Source: Gymnothorax reevesii
Lineage: Eukaryota > Chordata > Actinopteri > Anguilliformes > Muraenidae
Assembly (NCBI GenBank): GCA_029721435.1
Contig: CM056574.1
Coordinates: 75,745,501-75,809,500 of the forward strand
Direction of reading: 5' to 3'
DNA: 64,000 nt
Part shown: positions 1 through 14,098 of the stretch, piece after piece
Position numbering within the stretch: the stretch's first letter is position 1
Layout of the letters: each line of letters starts with the position of its first letter
The notes under the pieces: generated by a model
Told to the model about the DNA's origin: nothing
Seen by the model: the letters and a program-made list of their open reading frames with translations, nothing else
Databases searched by the model: none
Program-made: the position numbers and the translations under genes

Positions 1-2567
1 ATTCGGTGGACATGTGTACTATGCCAAGACCTAAAAAAAAGTCTCTTGGTGCCATGAACTAGACTCAACAGTAAGTCCGCCATTTTTAATTGAATTTGCA
101 ACTTTTTTTTATTTTTTGTCATTCACAGGCGTCGTACTTTAATGAACTCCTCCTAGAGATTTTATCCGATCAACTAAAAATTTGGCACAGGCCATCTAAA
201 GACATTCTCCATGTTAAATTGCGAAGCTTTTTTGGTTTCATCGAAAATTGTGTCCGTGGCGTTGCGGCGAATTTCGATGTTCCGCCATGAAAATGGAAGT
301 TGCTTTTATGAGCACATGCATTGTGAGATTTGCGTGAAACTTTACAGGCTTAATAGCAGTCTACTTCCAAATATAACTATATGTTGATATTGGATTGGGT
401 GTGGTCAGGTGGCTCCACAGCGCCCTCTTCACACGACCATGTTGATATAAAAGTGCTTGAATGTTCATGAAATTTGGTCTGATCATTGCATTGGTTTTTT
501 TGGGCTATAATTATTTTTTTGAAATTTTTCGGCCCAAGAGGAAGTGCGCTATGAGCCATTTCCTGCGTTATTCCAGATTTTACGAACACACATTTGAAGG
601 CTTTAGCATACGTGAAAACTTGTAAAACTTTGCAAAAATTATATTTGTCCAATTGTCTTCAATTTGAGACAATATTTGGCAGTAAATGAGGCATTATGGC
701 TCTATAGCGCCCCCAATCAGATTTTTCAAATAATTGCCTTTTTGAGGGTTTCAGCATGCTCAAAAACTCACAAAATTTTGTACAATTCTAAAGACCATCA
801 TTCCTATTACACTGATAAAAATTTACATATTGGCGTGGCAAAAATGGCATTATAGCGCCCCCTGGAAAATTTCAAAAAAGTAGCCCTCGCACTGTGGTAG
901 ACCTGCATGTATGAACTTCGGTGGACATGTGGAATATCCTGAGACCTAAAACAAAGTCTCTTGGTGCCATGACCTAGACCCAACAAGAAGTCTGCCATTT
1001 TTAATTGAAATTGCAACTTTTTTTGATTTTTTGCCATTCACAGGCGTCGTACTTTAACGAACTCCTCCTAGAGATTTTATCCGATCAACTTAATATTTGG
1101 CAAGTAATATCCAAAGACGTTGCTGATGTTAAATTGCGAAGCTTTTTTGGATTGATGCAACGGTGTATCCGTGGCGTCGCGGCGAATTTTGATGTCCCGC
1201 CATGAAACAGGAAATTGCTTTTACTCCCACATACTTCGTTCGATTTGCCTGAAAGTTTCCAAGCTTGATAATATTTTCCTCCAAAGTATAACTATATGCT
1301 AATATTAGATAGGGAGTGGCCAGGTGGCTCCACGACGCCCTCTAGATACGGCCATGTTAAGTTAAAAGTGCTTGAATGTTCATGAAATTTGGGGTGATCA
1401 TTGCATTAGTCATTCTGGGCGATGGTTAATTTTTTGAAAATTATTGCATAAACAGGAAGTGAGCTATAAGCTATTTCCTGCGTTTTTCCAAATTTTACGA
1501 ACTCATGTTTTCAGGCCTTAGAATGCTCCAAACCTTAAAAAACCTAGCAAACATTATAAGTGTCTTATTCTCTTCAATGTCATCCATCAATTGGCATTAA
1601 ATATGGCATAATGGCTCAATAGCGCCCCCAGTCAGATATTAAAAAGTATTGCCTCTTTGATCGTCTAAACATATTGGAAAATTTACAAAAATCAACACAC
1701 TCATGGAGCCCCGTATTACGATAACTGTGTTGTAGATTTTGCGCGCAGGCAAGTCAAAATGGTATCAAAGCGCCCTCCAGAAAATTTTTGCACTCCCATC
1801 AGGAAACCACATTGTACGCGGTCCAGCTGTGTCCAATGGCTCTTAATGGACACCTGCACCCATCAAGATCTTTCTGCCACCCCAACGTGCACAAGGGGGG
1901 CGAGGGCCCTTTCAACGCTGCTTGCAGCTTTAATTATTATTATTTTTAACCCGAAATGAATTACATTTTTGAGGGCCTGAACAAGCTCAAAAACTCATGA
2001 AAATTGGCACGCACCTCAGGCCTGGCGAAAATTTTAATATTCTGCAGGCAACGTATATGTACTTGCCCCGGTGGCTCTATAGCGCCACCCAACACGCGTC
2101 AATTTTTGAACTAACTTGCTCGTATTCTCACAAAATTTGGTGGGGCTGTAGTATGCATAAGGATGGGCTTTGTCAATTTTTTTGAAATTTTTTCTCCGCA
2201 CAGGAAGTGAGCTATGAGCCATTTCCTGCGTTTTTCCAGAAGTTACAAACACATTTTTGAGGGCCTTAGCATACTTGAAAACTCTCAAAACTTTACAGAG
2301 AGGTAGACAATATAAAGTTGTTCAATTTAATATTCTTTTTGGCTCTTAATGTGTTACTATGGCTCTATAGCGCCCCCTAATACATAATTGCATTTTTGAG
2401 AACTTTAACATGATCAAAAACTCACCAAATTGAAGACACATAATAAGCGTATTTAACATTGTACTAACATATAGGTAACACAGCTAGGCGTGGCAAAATG
2501 GCATTATGGCGCCACCTAGAAAATTTCAATGAAGCAGCCCTCGCAGCGTGTTTAACCTACATGTACA
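1..2567. repeat. Array block 1 (A-B-C trimer, left edge cut)
   Basis: This block starts within the 'ATTCGGTGGACATGTG' phrase that opens every trimer and runs to the next occurrence near 2568. Anchors at about 535 (A), 1452 (B) and 2201 (C). The C monomer here lacks the GC-rich hairpin cassette present in later C monomers: TTTAATTATTATTATT runs directly into the next segment near 1931-1950. Confidence 0.75.
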
Positions 2568-5210
2568 AAATTCGGTGAACATGTGTACTATGCCAAGACC
2601 AAAAAAAAGTCTCCTGGTGCCATCACCTAGACTCAACAGGAAGTCCGCCATTTTTAATAGAATTTGCAATTCACAGGCGTCGTACTTTCACGAACTCCTC
2701 CTAGAGATTTTATCTGATCAACTTAAAATTTTGCATATGACATCTAAAGACCTTGTCAATGTAAAATTGCGAAGCTTTTTTGGATTCATCGAACTTTGTA
2801 TCCGTGGCGTTGCGGCGAATTTCGATATTCCGCCATGAAATAGGAAGTTGGTTTTATGCGCGTATGCTTTCTAAAATTTGCCTGAAACTTTACAGGCTTA
2901 ATTAGAGTCGACTTCCAAATATACTTATATATTGATATTGGATTGGGTGTGGTCAGGTAGCTCCACAGCGCCCTCTTGACACGGCCATGTTGAGTTAACA
3001 GTGCTTGAATGTTCATGAAATTTAGTCTGATCATTACATTTGTTTTTTTGGGCAATGCTTATTTTTTTTAAATTTTTCGGCCAAACAGGAAGTGGGCTAT
3101 GAGCCGTTTCCTGCGTTATTCCAAATTTTACGAACACATGTTTGAAGCCTTTAGCATACTCGAAAACTTGCAAAACTTTGCAAAAATTTTAATTGTTGGA
3201 TTGTCTTCAATTTGAGACAGAAATTGGCAGTAAATGTGGCATAATGGCTCTATAGCGCCCCCAATCAGATTTTTAAAAGAATTGCCCTTTTGAGGGTCTC
3301 AACATGCTAAAAAACTCACAAAATTTTGTACCATTCTAAAAACCACCATTCCTATTACACTGATAAAAAAAATACATATAGATTTGGCAAAAATGGCATT
3401 ATAGCGCCCCCTGGAAAATTTCAAATAAGCAGCCCTCGCATCGTGCTTGACCTGCATGTTTGAAATTTGGTGGACATGTAGAACATCCTGAGACCTCAAA
3501 AAAAGTCTTTTGGTGCCATGACCTAGACTCAAAAGGAAGTTCGCCATTTTTAATTGAAATTTCAACTTTTTTTGATTTGTCGCCATTCGCAGGTGTCGTA
3601 CTTTAACGAACTCCTCCTAGAGATTTTATCCGATCAACTTAAAATTTAGTGAATTGTATCTCAAGACGTTGGCAATGTTGTATTGCGAAGCTTTTTTGGG
3701 CTCATCGAACAATGCATCCGTGGCGTCGCAGCGAATTTTGATGTCCCGCCATGAAACAGGAAGTTGCTTTTAGTCCCACATCCTTTGTGGGATTTGCCTG
3801 AAACTTTCCAAGCTTGATAAAATTGTCCTACCAAGTGTAAATATATGTAAATATTAGATCGGGAGGTGCCAGGTGGCTCCACAGCGCCCTCTAGATATGG
3901 CCATGTTAAGATAAAAGTGCTTGAATGTTCATGAAATTTGGTGTGATCATTGCATTCGTCATTCCCCGCAATTCTTAATTTTTGAAATTTTTTTGCCAAG
4001 CAGGAAGTGAGCTATGAGCTATTTCCTGCGTATCTCCCAATTTTACGAAAACATATTTTAAGGCCTTAGAATACTCCAAAACTTGTAAAACCTTGCAAAA
4101 ATTGAAAATGTCTTATTCTCTTCAATTTCATCCATCAATTGGCACTAAATGTGGAATTTTGGCTCTATAGCGCCCCCAATAATATTAATAAAAGAATTGC
4201 TGTTTTGGAAGTCTAAACATGCTGGAAAATTTTAAAAAATCAACAGACTTCATGGAGCTCGATATTACAATTACTATGTTGTAGATTTTGTGCACAGGCA
4301 TGTCAAAATGGTTTCATAGCGCCCTCCAGAAAATTTTTGCACTCCACTCAGGAAACCACATTGTACGCGGTCCAGCAGTGTCCAATGGCTCTGAATGGAC
4401 ACCTGCACCCATCAAGATCTGGCTGCCACCCCAACGTGCACGAGGGGTGCTCGGGCCCTTTCAACGCTGCTTGCAGATTTAATTAGGGCCCGAGCACCGA
4501 CCGGTGCCAGGGCCCGGAACGGGTCCTGGCACCGAAGGTGCGAGGAACCTATTGTTTTTGATGGGATTTTTATTCTTCTTCTTCTTTTTATTCTGCTGCG
4601 AGAACGCATTTTTGAAGGCTTTACCATGCACGAAAACTCACAAAAATTTGCACACATGTCAGACGTGGTGAAAATTACAAAGTATTATTAATTTTGTGCT
4701 TGGACATGCCCCAGTGGCTCTATAGCGCCACCAAACACACGGCCATTTTGGAACGCACTTGCTCAGATTCTCATGAAATTCGACAGGGCCACAGCAGTCA
4801 TAATAAATTTTTTTGTCAATTTTTTTGAAATTTTTTTGCCGCACAGGAAGTGAGCTATGAGCCATTTCCTGCGTTTTTTCAGATTTTACGAACACATTTT
4901 TGAGGGCCTAATTATGCTCGAAAATTCACCAAACTTGGCTCATAGACTAAAAATATTAAATACTTTGATTCGATATCTCATTTGGCACTTGGTTTGACAT
5001 GGTAACTCTATAGCGCCCCCTAATACATAATTGCATTTTTGAGGGCCTCAGCATGCTCAAAAACTCACGAAACATTGCAGACCTTTTAAGCTGCTCATAC
5101 TATTTACTAGGATATAGGGCTTGAAGAAAAATGTGGCAAAATTGCATTACAGCGCCACCTAGAAAATTTCAATGAAGCAGCCCTCGCAGCGTGTTTAATC
5201 TACATGTACA
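2568..5210. repeat. Array block 2 (A-B-C trimer)
   Basis: A complete trimer with anchors at 3086 (A), 4001 (B) and 4844 (C). The C monomer carries the GGGCCCGAG hairpin cassette at 4485-4550, followed by a short CTT-rich tract. Confidence 0.75.
4485..4550. repeat. GC-rich hairpin cassette (C monomer)
   Basis: An AGGGCCCGAG...GAGGAACCT segment made of nested inverted repeats (GCACCGACCGGTGC; GGGCCCGGAACGGGTCC). It sits directly after the GCTTGCAG-TTTAATTA module. It is absent from the equivalent positions at about 1935 and 10770, so it behaves as an inserted or lost cassette. Confidence 0.7.
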
Positions 5211-7143
5211 AAATTCGGTAGACATATGTACTATGCCAAGACCTAAAAAAAAGTCTCTTGGTGCCATGACCTAGACGCAACAGGCGCCATTTTTAATTGA
5301 ATTTGCAATTTTTTTAAATTTTTTGCAATTCACAGGCATCGTACTTTAACGAACTCCTCCTAGAGATTTTATCTGATCAACTTAAAATTTGGCATACGAC
5401 ATTGAAAGACGTCGTCGATGTTAAATTGCGAAGCTTTTTTGGATTCATCGAACTTTGTATCCATGGCGTCGCGGCGAATTTCGATGTTCCGCCATGAAAA
5501 TGGAAGTTGCTTTTATGAGCATATGCTTTGGGAGATTTACGTGAAACTTTACAGGCTTAATGATAGTCTAATTCCAAATATACCTATATCTTGATATTGG
5601 AGTGGGTGTGGTCAGGTGGCTCTACAGCGCCCTCTTGACACGGCCATGTTGATATAAAAGTGCTTGAATGTTCATGAAATTTGGTCTGATCATTGCATTT
5701 GTTTTTCTGGGCTGTGCTGATTTTTTTGAAATTTTTCGGCCAAACAGGAAGTGAGCTATGAGTCATTTCCTGCGTTATTCCAAATTTTATGAACACACAT
5801 TTGAAGGCCTGAGCATACTCGAAAACTTGCAAAACTTAGCTTAAATTTTATTTGTTACATTGTCTTCAATTTGAAACAAAAATTGGCAGTAAATGAGGCA
5901 TCATGGCTCTATAGCGCGCCCAATACGATTTTTAAAAGAATTACCCTTTTGAGGGTTTCAGCATGCTCAAAAACTCACAAAATTTTGTACAATTTTAAAG
6001 AACATCATTCCTATTACACTGATAAAAAATTTACAAATAGGCGTGGCAAAAATGGCATTATAGCGCCCCCTGGAAAATTTCAAATAAGCAGCCCTCGCAG
6101 CCCGGTAAACCCACATGTTTGAAATTCGGTTGACATGTGATATATGCCGAGACCTACAAAAAAGTCACTTGGTGCCATGACCTAGACTCAACAGGAAAGC
6201 AGCCATTTTTAATTGAAATTGCAACTTTTTTTTTTTTTTTTGCCATTCACAGGTGTCGTACTTTAACGAACTCCTCCTAGAGATTTTATCCGATCAACTT
6301 AAAATTTGGCATCTAATATCTAAAAACCTTGCTGACGTTAAATTGCGAAGCTTTTTTGATTTCATCGAACGATGCATCCGTGGCGTCACGGCGAATTTTG
6401 TTGTCCTGCCATGAAACAGGAAGTTGCTTTCAATTCCACATACTTTGTGGAATTTGCCTGAAACTTTCCAAGCTTGATAAAATTGTCCGCCCAAGTATAG
6501 ATATATGCTTATTTTATATCGAGAGGTGCCAGGTGGCTCCACAGCGCCCTCTAGATATGGCCATGTTCAGATAAAAGTGCTTGAAAGTTCATGAAATTTG
6601 GTATGATCATTGCATCAGTCATTCTCCGCAATTGTTAATTTTTTGAAATTTTTTTGCCAAACAGGAAGAGAGCTATGAGCTATTTCCTGCGTTTTTCCAA
6701 ATTTTACTAACACACGTTTTAGGGCCTGAGAATGCTCCAAAACTTGCAAAACCATCCAAAAATTAGAACTGTCTTATTCTCTTCAATACATCCATCAATT
6801 TGCACTAAATGGGGCATAATGGCTCTATAGCGCCCCCAATAATATTTATAAAAGAATTGCTCTTTTGAAAGTCTAAACATGCTGGAAAATTTACAAAAAT
6901 CAAAACACTCATGGAGCCCCGTATTACGATTACTGTGTTGTAGATTTTTTGCACAGGCAAGTCAAAATGGTATCATAGCGCCCTCCAGAAAATTTTTGAA
7001 CTTCCATCAGGAAACCACATGGTACGCGGTCCAGCTGTGTCCAATGGCTCTGAATGGACACCTGCAGCCATCAAGATCTTGCTGCCACCCCAATGTGCAC
7101 AGGGGGGGCGAGGGCCCTTTCAACGCTGCTTGCAGCTTTAATT

Positions 7144-7209
7144 AGGGCCCGAGCACCGACCGGTGCCAGGGCCCGGAACGGGTCCTGGCACCGAAGGTGC
7201 GAGGAACCT
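7144..7209. repeat. GC-rich hairpin cassette (C monomer)
   Basis: Same sequence and position as the cassette at 4485-4550, here followed by TATTGTTTTTGATGGG and a long ATT/CTT tract. Confidence 0.7.
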
Positions 7210-7225
7210 ATTGTTTTTGATGGGA

Positions 7226-7227
<2 letters not shown>

Positions 7228-7261
<34 letters not shown>

Positions 7262-7285
7262 TTCTTCTTCTTCTTCTTCTTTTTA
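7228..7285. repeat. (ATT)n-(CTT)n compound microsatellite
   Basis: A run of about eleven ATT units passes directly into about seven CTT units. It lies downstream of the hairpin cassette and is shorter at 4568-4585 and 13452-13485. It produces poly-I/poly-L and poly-K/poly-N chance reading frames on both strands. Confidence 0.9.
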
Positions 7286-7904
7286 TTCTGCTGCGAGAAC
7301 GCATTTTTGAGGGCTTTGCCATGCACGAAAACTCACAAAAATTTGCCCACACGTCAGTCGTCGTGAAAATTGCAAAGTATTATTATTTTTGTGCTTGGAC
7401 ATGCCCCGGTGGCTCTATAGCGCCACCAAACACGCGGCCATTTTGGAACGCACTTGTTCCGATTCTCACGAAATTTTATTGAGTCATAGTAGTCTTCATA
7501 AATTTTTTTGTAAATTTTTTTGAAATTTTTTTGCCGCACAGGAAGTGAGCTATGAGCGATTTCCTGCGTTTTTTCAGATTTTACGAACACATTTTTGAGG
7601 GTTTTATCATACTCAAAAACTCACCAAACTTGGCTCATAGACTAGAAATATTACGTTCTGTGATTCGATATCTCATTTGGCACTGGGTGTGACATGGTAG
7701 CTCTATAGCGCCCCCTAATACATAATTGCATTTTTGAGGGCCTCACCATGCTTGAAAACTCACAAAACTTTGCAAACATATTAAGCTGGTCTTACTTTTT
7801 ACTAGGATATAGGGTTTACAGATGGATGTGGCAAAATTGCATTACAGCGCCACCTAGAAAATTTCAATGAAGCTGCCCTCGCAGCGTGTTTGACCTACAT
7901 GTAC

Positions 7905-10900
7905 AAAATTCGGTGGACATGTGTACTATGCCAAGACCTTCTAAAAAATTCTCTTGGTGCCATGACCTAGACTCAACAGGAAGTCCGCCATTTTTAATTG
8001 AATTTGCAACTTTTTTAAATTTTTTGCCATTCACAGGCATCGTACTTTAACGAACTCCTCCTAGAGATTTTATCCGATCAACTTAAAATTTGGCACAGGT
8101 CATCTAAAGACCTTTCTTATGTTAAATTGCGAAGCTTTTTTGGATTCATCGAAATTTGTGTCCGTGGCGTTGCGGCGAATTTTGATGTTCCGCCATGAAA
8201 ATGGAAGTTGCTCTTATGAGCACTTGCTTTGTGAGATTTGCGTGAAACTTTCCAGGCTTAATAATAGTCTACTTCCAAATATACCTATATGTTGATATTG
8301 GAGTGGGTGTGGTCAGGTGGCTCCACAGCGCCCTCTTGACACGGCCTTGTTGATATAAAAGTGCTTGAATGTTCATGAAATTTTGTCTGATCATTGCATT
8401 TGTTTTTCTGGGCTATGCTGATTTTTTTGAAATTTTTCGGCCAAACAGGAAGTGAGCTATAGGCCATTTCCTGCGTTATTCCAAATTTTACGAACACACA
8501 TTTGAAGGCTTTAGCATACTCGAAAACTTGCAAAACTTGCAAAAATTATACTTTTCTGATTGTCTTCAATTTGAGGCAGAAATTGGCAGTAACTGTGGCA
8601 TAATGGCCCTATAGCGCCCCCAATCAGATTTTCGAAAGAATTGCCCTTTTGAGGGTCTCAACATGCTCAAAAACTCACAAAATTTTGTACAATTCTAAAG
8701 ACCATCATTCCTATTACACTGATAAAAAATTTACATTTAGGCCTGCCAAAAATTGCATTATAGTGCCCCCTGGAAAATTTCAAATAAGCAGCCCTTGCAT
8801 CGTGGTTGACCTGCATATATGAACTTCGGTGGACATGTGAAATATCTTGAGACCTAAAAAAAAGTCTCTTGGAGCCATGACCTAGACCCAACAGGAAGTT
8901 TGCCATTTTTAATTGAAATTTCAACTTTTTTAGATTTTTCGCCATTCGCAGGTGTCGTACTTTAACGAACTCCTCCTAGAGATTTTATCCGATCAACTTA
9001 AAATTTCGCATATGTCGTCTAAAGACCTTGTCGATGTTAAATTGCGAAGCTTTTTTGTATCAATCGAATTATGTATCTGTGGCGTCGCGGCGAATTTCGA
9101 TGTTCCGCCCTGAAACAGGTAGTTGGTTTTACGCGCACATGCTTTGTGAGATTTGCGCGAAACTTCAAAGGCTTGATAAGAGTCTACTTTCAAGTATACC
9201 TATATGTTGATATTAGATTGGGTGTGGTCAGGTGGCTCCACAGCGCCCTCTTGACACGGCCATATTGAGATAAAAGTGCTTGATTGTTCATGAAATTTAG
9301 TGTGATCATTGCATGTGTCATGTCAGGGAATGATAATTTTTTTGAAATTTTTTGGCCAAACAGGAAGTGAGCTATGAGCCATTTCCTGTGTTTTTCCAAA
9401 TTTTAGAAACACATGTTTGGAAGCCTTAGAGTTCTCGAAATCTTGCAAAAAGTTGCACAAATTTTAATTGCCTTATTGTCTTCAATTTTATATATCAATT
9501 TACACTAAATTAGGTACAATGGCTCTTTATCAGATTTATCAGATCAGGCCCCAATCAGATTTTTGAAAGAATTGCCCTTTTAAGGGTCTCACCATGTTCA
9601 AAAACTCACAAAATTCTTTAAATGTATAAAGACCATCATTTGTATTACTTTGACAAGAAACTTACTTATAGGCATGGCAAAAATTTAATTATAGCGCCCC
9701 CTGGAAAATTTCAAATAAGCAGCCCTCGCAGCCCGGTAAACCTACATCTATGAAATTTGGTATACATGTGGAATATGCCGAGACCTGAAAAAAAGTCTCT
9801 TGGTGCCATGACCTAGACTCAGCAGGAAGTCCGCCATTTTTAATTGAAATTGCAACTTTTTTGGATTTTTCGCCATTCACAACTGTCGTACTTTAACGAA
9901 CTCCTCCCAGAGGTTTTATCCGATCAACTTACAATTTGGCAACTGATATTACGAGACATTGCCGATGTTAAATTGCGAAGCTTTTTTGGATTCATTGGAC
10001 GATGAATCCAAGGCGACGCGGCGAATTTCGATGTTCCGCCATGAAACAGGAAGTTGGTTTTACTCCAACATACTTGGTGGGATTTGCCTGAAACTTTCCA
10101 AGCTTCATAAAAGTGTCCTCCCAAATATAAATAAATGCTGATATTGGATCAGGAGGTGCCAGGTGGCTCCACAGCGCCCTCTAGATATGGCCATGTGAAG
10201 ATAAAAGTGCTTGAATGTTCATGAAATTTGGTGTGATAATTGCATTAGTCATTCCGGGCAAGGGTTAATTTTCTAAAAATTTTTGGCCAACCATGAAGTG
10301 AGCTATGAGCTATTTCCTGCGTTTTTCCAAATTTTACGAAAACACGTTTAAAGACCTTAGAATGCTCCAAAACTTGCAAAACCCCACAAATTATAAATGT
10401 CTTCTTCTCTTCAAAGTCATCCATAAATTGGCACTAAATGTGGCATAATGGCTCTACAGCGCCTCCAATCAGATATATAGAAGAATTGCTCTTCTGAAGG
10501 TCTAAACATGCTGGAAAATTAACAAAAATCAACACACTCATGGAGCTCGGTATTACGATTACTCGGTTGTAGATTGTGCACAGGCATGTCAAAATGGTAC
10601 CATAGCGTCCTCTAGAAAATTTTTGCACTCCCCTCAGGATACCACATTGTATGCAGTCCAGCAGTGTCCATTGGCTATGAATGGACACCCGCACCCATCA
10701 AGATCTTGCTGCCACCCCAACGTGCACGAAGGGGGCGAGGGCCCTTACAACGCTGCTTGCAGCTTTAATTATTATTATTCTGCTGCGAGAACGCATTTTT
10801 GAAGGTTTTACCATGCACAAAAACTCACAAAAATTTGCACACACGTCAGACTTGGTGAAAATTACAAAGTTTTATTGTTTTTGTGCTTGGACATGCCCCG

Positions 10901-11393
10901 GTGGCTCTATAGCGCCACCAAACACACGGCCATTTTGGAACGCACTTGCTCGGATTCTCATGAAATTTGACAGGGTCTCAGCAGTCATAATACATTTTTT
11001 TTGAAATTTTTTTGAAATTTTTTTACCGCACAGGAAGTGAGCTATGAGCCATTTCCTGCGTTTTTTCAAATTTTACGAACACATTTTTGAGGGTCTTATT
11101 ATGCTCGAAAATTCACCAAACTTGGCTCATAGACTAAAAATATTAAATACTTTGATTTGATATCTCATTCGGCACTGGGTTTGACATGGTAGCTCTATAG
11201 CGCCCCCTAATATGTAATTGCATTTTTGAGGGTCTCAGCATGCTTGAAAACTCACGAAACTTTGCAGGCCTATTAAGCTGGTCATACTATTTACTAGGAT
11301 ATAGGGTTTGAAGAAAAATGTGGCAAAATTGCATTACAGCGCCACCTAGAAAATTTCAATGAAGCAGCCCTCGCAGCGTGTTTAATCTACATG
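7905..11393. repeat. Array block 4 (four-monomer variant A-A'-B-C)
   Basis: This block is about 0.8 kb longer than the others because it holds an extra A-like monomer (anchor 9361, ending ...TTTCCTGTG) between A (8446) and B (10291). C is at 11029 and lacks the GC-rich hairpin cassette. The extra monomer is best explained by unequal exchange between monomers. Confidence 0.7.
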
Positions 11394-14098
11394 TTCCAAA
11401 TTCGGTGGACATATGAACTATGCCAAGACCTAAAAAAAAGTCTTTTGGTGCCATGACTTAGACTCAACAGGAAGTCCACCATTTTTAATTGAATTTGCAA
11501 TTTTTTTTTATTTTTTGCAATTCACTGGCATCGTACTTTAACGAACTCCTCCTAGAGATTTTATCTGATCAACTTAAAATTTGGCATATGACATTGAAAG
11601 ACGTCGTTGATGTTAAATTGCGAAGCTTTTTTGGATTCATCGAACTTTGTATCCGTGGCGTCGCGGCGAATTTCGATGTTTCGCCATGAAAATGGAAGTT
11701 GCTTTAATGAGCATATGCTTTGGGAGATTTACGTGAAACTTTACAGGGTTAATGATAGTCTAATTCCAAATATACCTATATGTTGATATTGGAGTGGGTG
11801 TGGTCAGGTGGCTCTACAGCGCCCTCTTGACACGGCCATGTTGATATAAAAGTGCTTGAATGTTCATGAAATTTGGTCAGATCATTGCATTTGGTTTTCT
11901 GGGCTGTGCTGATTTTTTTGAAATTTTTCGGCCAAACAGGAAGTGAGCTATGAGTCATTTCCTGCGTTATTCCAAATTTTATGAAGACACATTTGAAGGC
12001 CTTGGCATACTCGAAAACTTGCAAAACTTAGTTAAAATTTTATTTGTCACATTGTCATCAATTTGAAACAAAAATTGGCAGTCAATGAGGCATCATGGCT
12101 CTATAGCGCCCCCAATACGATTTTTAAAAGAATTACCCTTTTGAGGGTTTCAGCATGCTCAAAAACTCACAAAATTTTGTACAATTTTAAAGACCATCAT
12201 TCCTATTACACTGATAAAAAATTTACAAATAGGCGTGGCAAAAATGGCATTATAGCGCCCCCTGGAAAATTTCAAATAAGCAGCCCTCACAGCCCGGTAA
12301 ACCCACATGTATGAAATTCGGTAGACATGTGGAATATGCCGAGACCTACAAAAGAGTCTCTTGGTGCCATGACCTAGACTCAACAGGAAGGCTGCCATTT
12401 TTAATTGAAATTGCAACTTTTTTTTTTTTTTTTTGCCATTCACAGGTGTCGTACTTTAACGAACTCCTCCTAGAGATTTTATCCGATCAACTTAAAATTT
12501 GGCATATCATATCTAAAAGCCTTGCTGACGTTAAATTGTGAAGCTTTTTTGATTTCATCGAACGATGCATCCGTGGCGTCATGGCGAATTTTGATGTCCT
12601 GCCATGAAACAGGAAGTTGCTTTCAATTCCACTTACTTTGTGGGATTTGCCTGAAACTTTCCAAGCTTGATAAAATTGTCCGCCCGAGTATAGATATATG
12701 CTTATTTTATATCGAGAGGTGCCAGGTGGCTCCACAGCGCCCTCTAGATATGGCCATGTTCAGATAAAAGTGCTTGAAAGTTCATGAAATTTGATATGAT
12801 CATTGCATTAGTCATTCTCCGCAATTGTTAATTTTTTGAAATTTTTTTGCCAAACAGGAAGTGAGCTATGAGCTATTTCCTGCGTTTTTCCAAATTTTAC
12901 AAACACACGTTTTAAGGCCTTAGAATGCTCCAAAACTTGCAAAACCATCCAAAAATTAGAACTGTCTTATTCTCTTCAATACATCCATCAATTGGCACTA
13001 AATGGGGCATAATGGCTCTATAGCGCCCCCAATAATATTTATAAAAGAATTGCTCTTTTGACAGTCTAAACATGCTGGAAAATTTACAAAAATCAAAACA
13101 CTCATGGAGCCCCGTATTACGATTACTGTGTTGTAGATTTTGTGCACAGGCAAGTCAAAATGGTATCATAGCGCCCTCCAGAAAGTTTTTGCACTCCCAT
13201 CAGGAAACCACATTGTACGCGGTCGAGCTGTGTCCAATGGCTCTGAATGGACACCTGCAGCCATCAAGATCTTGCTGCCACCCCAATGTGCACAGGGGGG
13301 GCGAGGGCCCTTTCAACGCTGCTTGCAGCTTTAATTCTTCTTCCTCCTTCTTCTTTTTCTTCTTATTAGGGCCCGAGCACCGACCGGTGCCAGGGCCCGG
13401 AACGGGTCCTGGCACCGAAGGTGAGAGGAACCTATTGTTTTTGATGGGATTTTTATTATTCTTCTTCTTCTTCTTCTTCTTTTTATTCTGCTGCGAGAAC
13501 GCATTTTTGAGGGCTTTGCCATGCACGAAAACTCACAAAAATTTGCCCACACGTCAGTCGTCGTGAAAATTGCAAATATTATTATTTTTGTGCTTGGACA
13601 TGCCCCGGTGGCTCTATAGCGCCACCAAACACGCGGCCATTTTGGAACGCACTTGCTCGGATTCTCACGAAATTTTATAGAGTCATAGTAGTCATCATAA
13701 ATTTTTTTGTAAATTTTTTTGAAATTTTTTTGCCTCACAGGAAGTGAGCTATGAGCCATTTCCTGCGTTTTTTTAGATTTTACGAACACATTTTTGAGGG
13801 CCTTATCATACTTGAAATTTCACCAAACTTCGCTCATAGACTAGAAATATTAAGTTCTTTAATTCGATATCTCATTTGGCACTAAGTGTGACATGGTAGC
13901 TCTATAGCGCCCCCTAATACATTACTGCATTTTTGAGGGCCTCAGCATGCTCGAAAACTCACAAAACTTTTCAAACATATTAAGCTGGTCATACTTTTTA
14001 CTAGAATATAGGGTTTCGAGATGGATGTGGCAAAATTGCATTACAGCGCCACCTAGAATATTTCAATGAAGCAGCCCTCGCAGAGTGTTTAACCTACA
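11394..14098. repeat. Array block 5 (A-B-C trimer, near-copy of block 3)
   Basis: Anchors at 11936, 12856 and 13738. Text and chance ORFs correspond to block 3 at a constant offset of 6,192-6,193 bp, much closer than to neighbouring trimers. The hairpin cassette is at 13368-13433, here preceded by an extra CTT-rich tract at about 13335-13365. Confidence 0.75.
13368..13433. repeat. GC-rich hairpin cassette (C monomer)
   Basis: Third C-type copy. It has GGTGAGAGG where the other copies have GGTGCGAGG, and is preceded by a CTT-rich tract. Confidence 0.7.

Larger units (their letters stand above)
5211..7904. repeat. Array block 3 (A-B-C trimer)
   Basis: A complete trimer with anchors at 5747, 6662 and 7540. 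The C monomer carries the hairpin cassette (7144-7209) and a long ATT/CTT microsatellite. This block aligns with block 5 at an offset of about 6,192 bp with few changes. Confidence 0.75.
4590..8164. repeat. Second-order duplication, left copy (period ~6.19 kb)
   Basis: This segment matches about 10778-14343 with a constant offset of about 6.19 kb. The chance reading frames at 5584, 5871, 6294, 6329 and 6879 reappear at 11776, 12063, 12487, 12522 and 13072 with only scattered substitutions. The match is clearly better than between adjacent trimers. Confidence 0.7.
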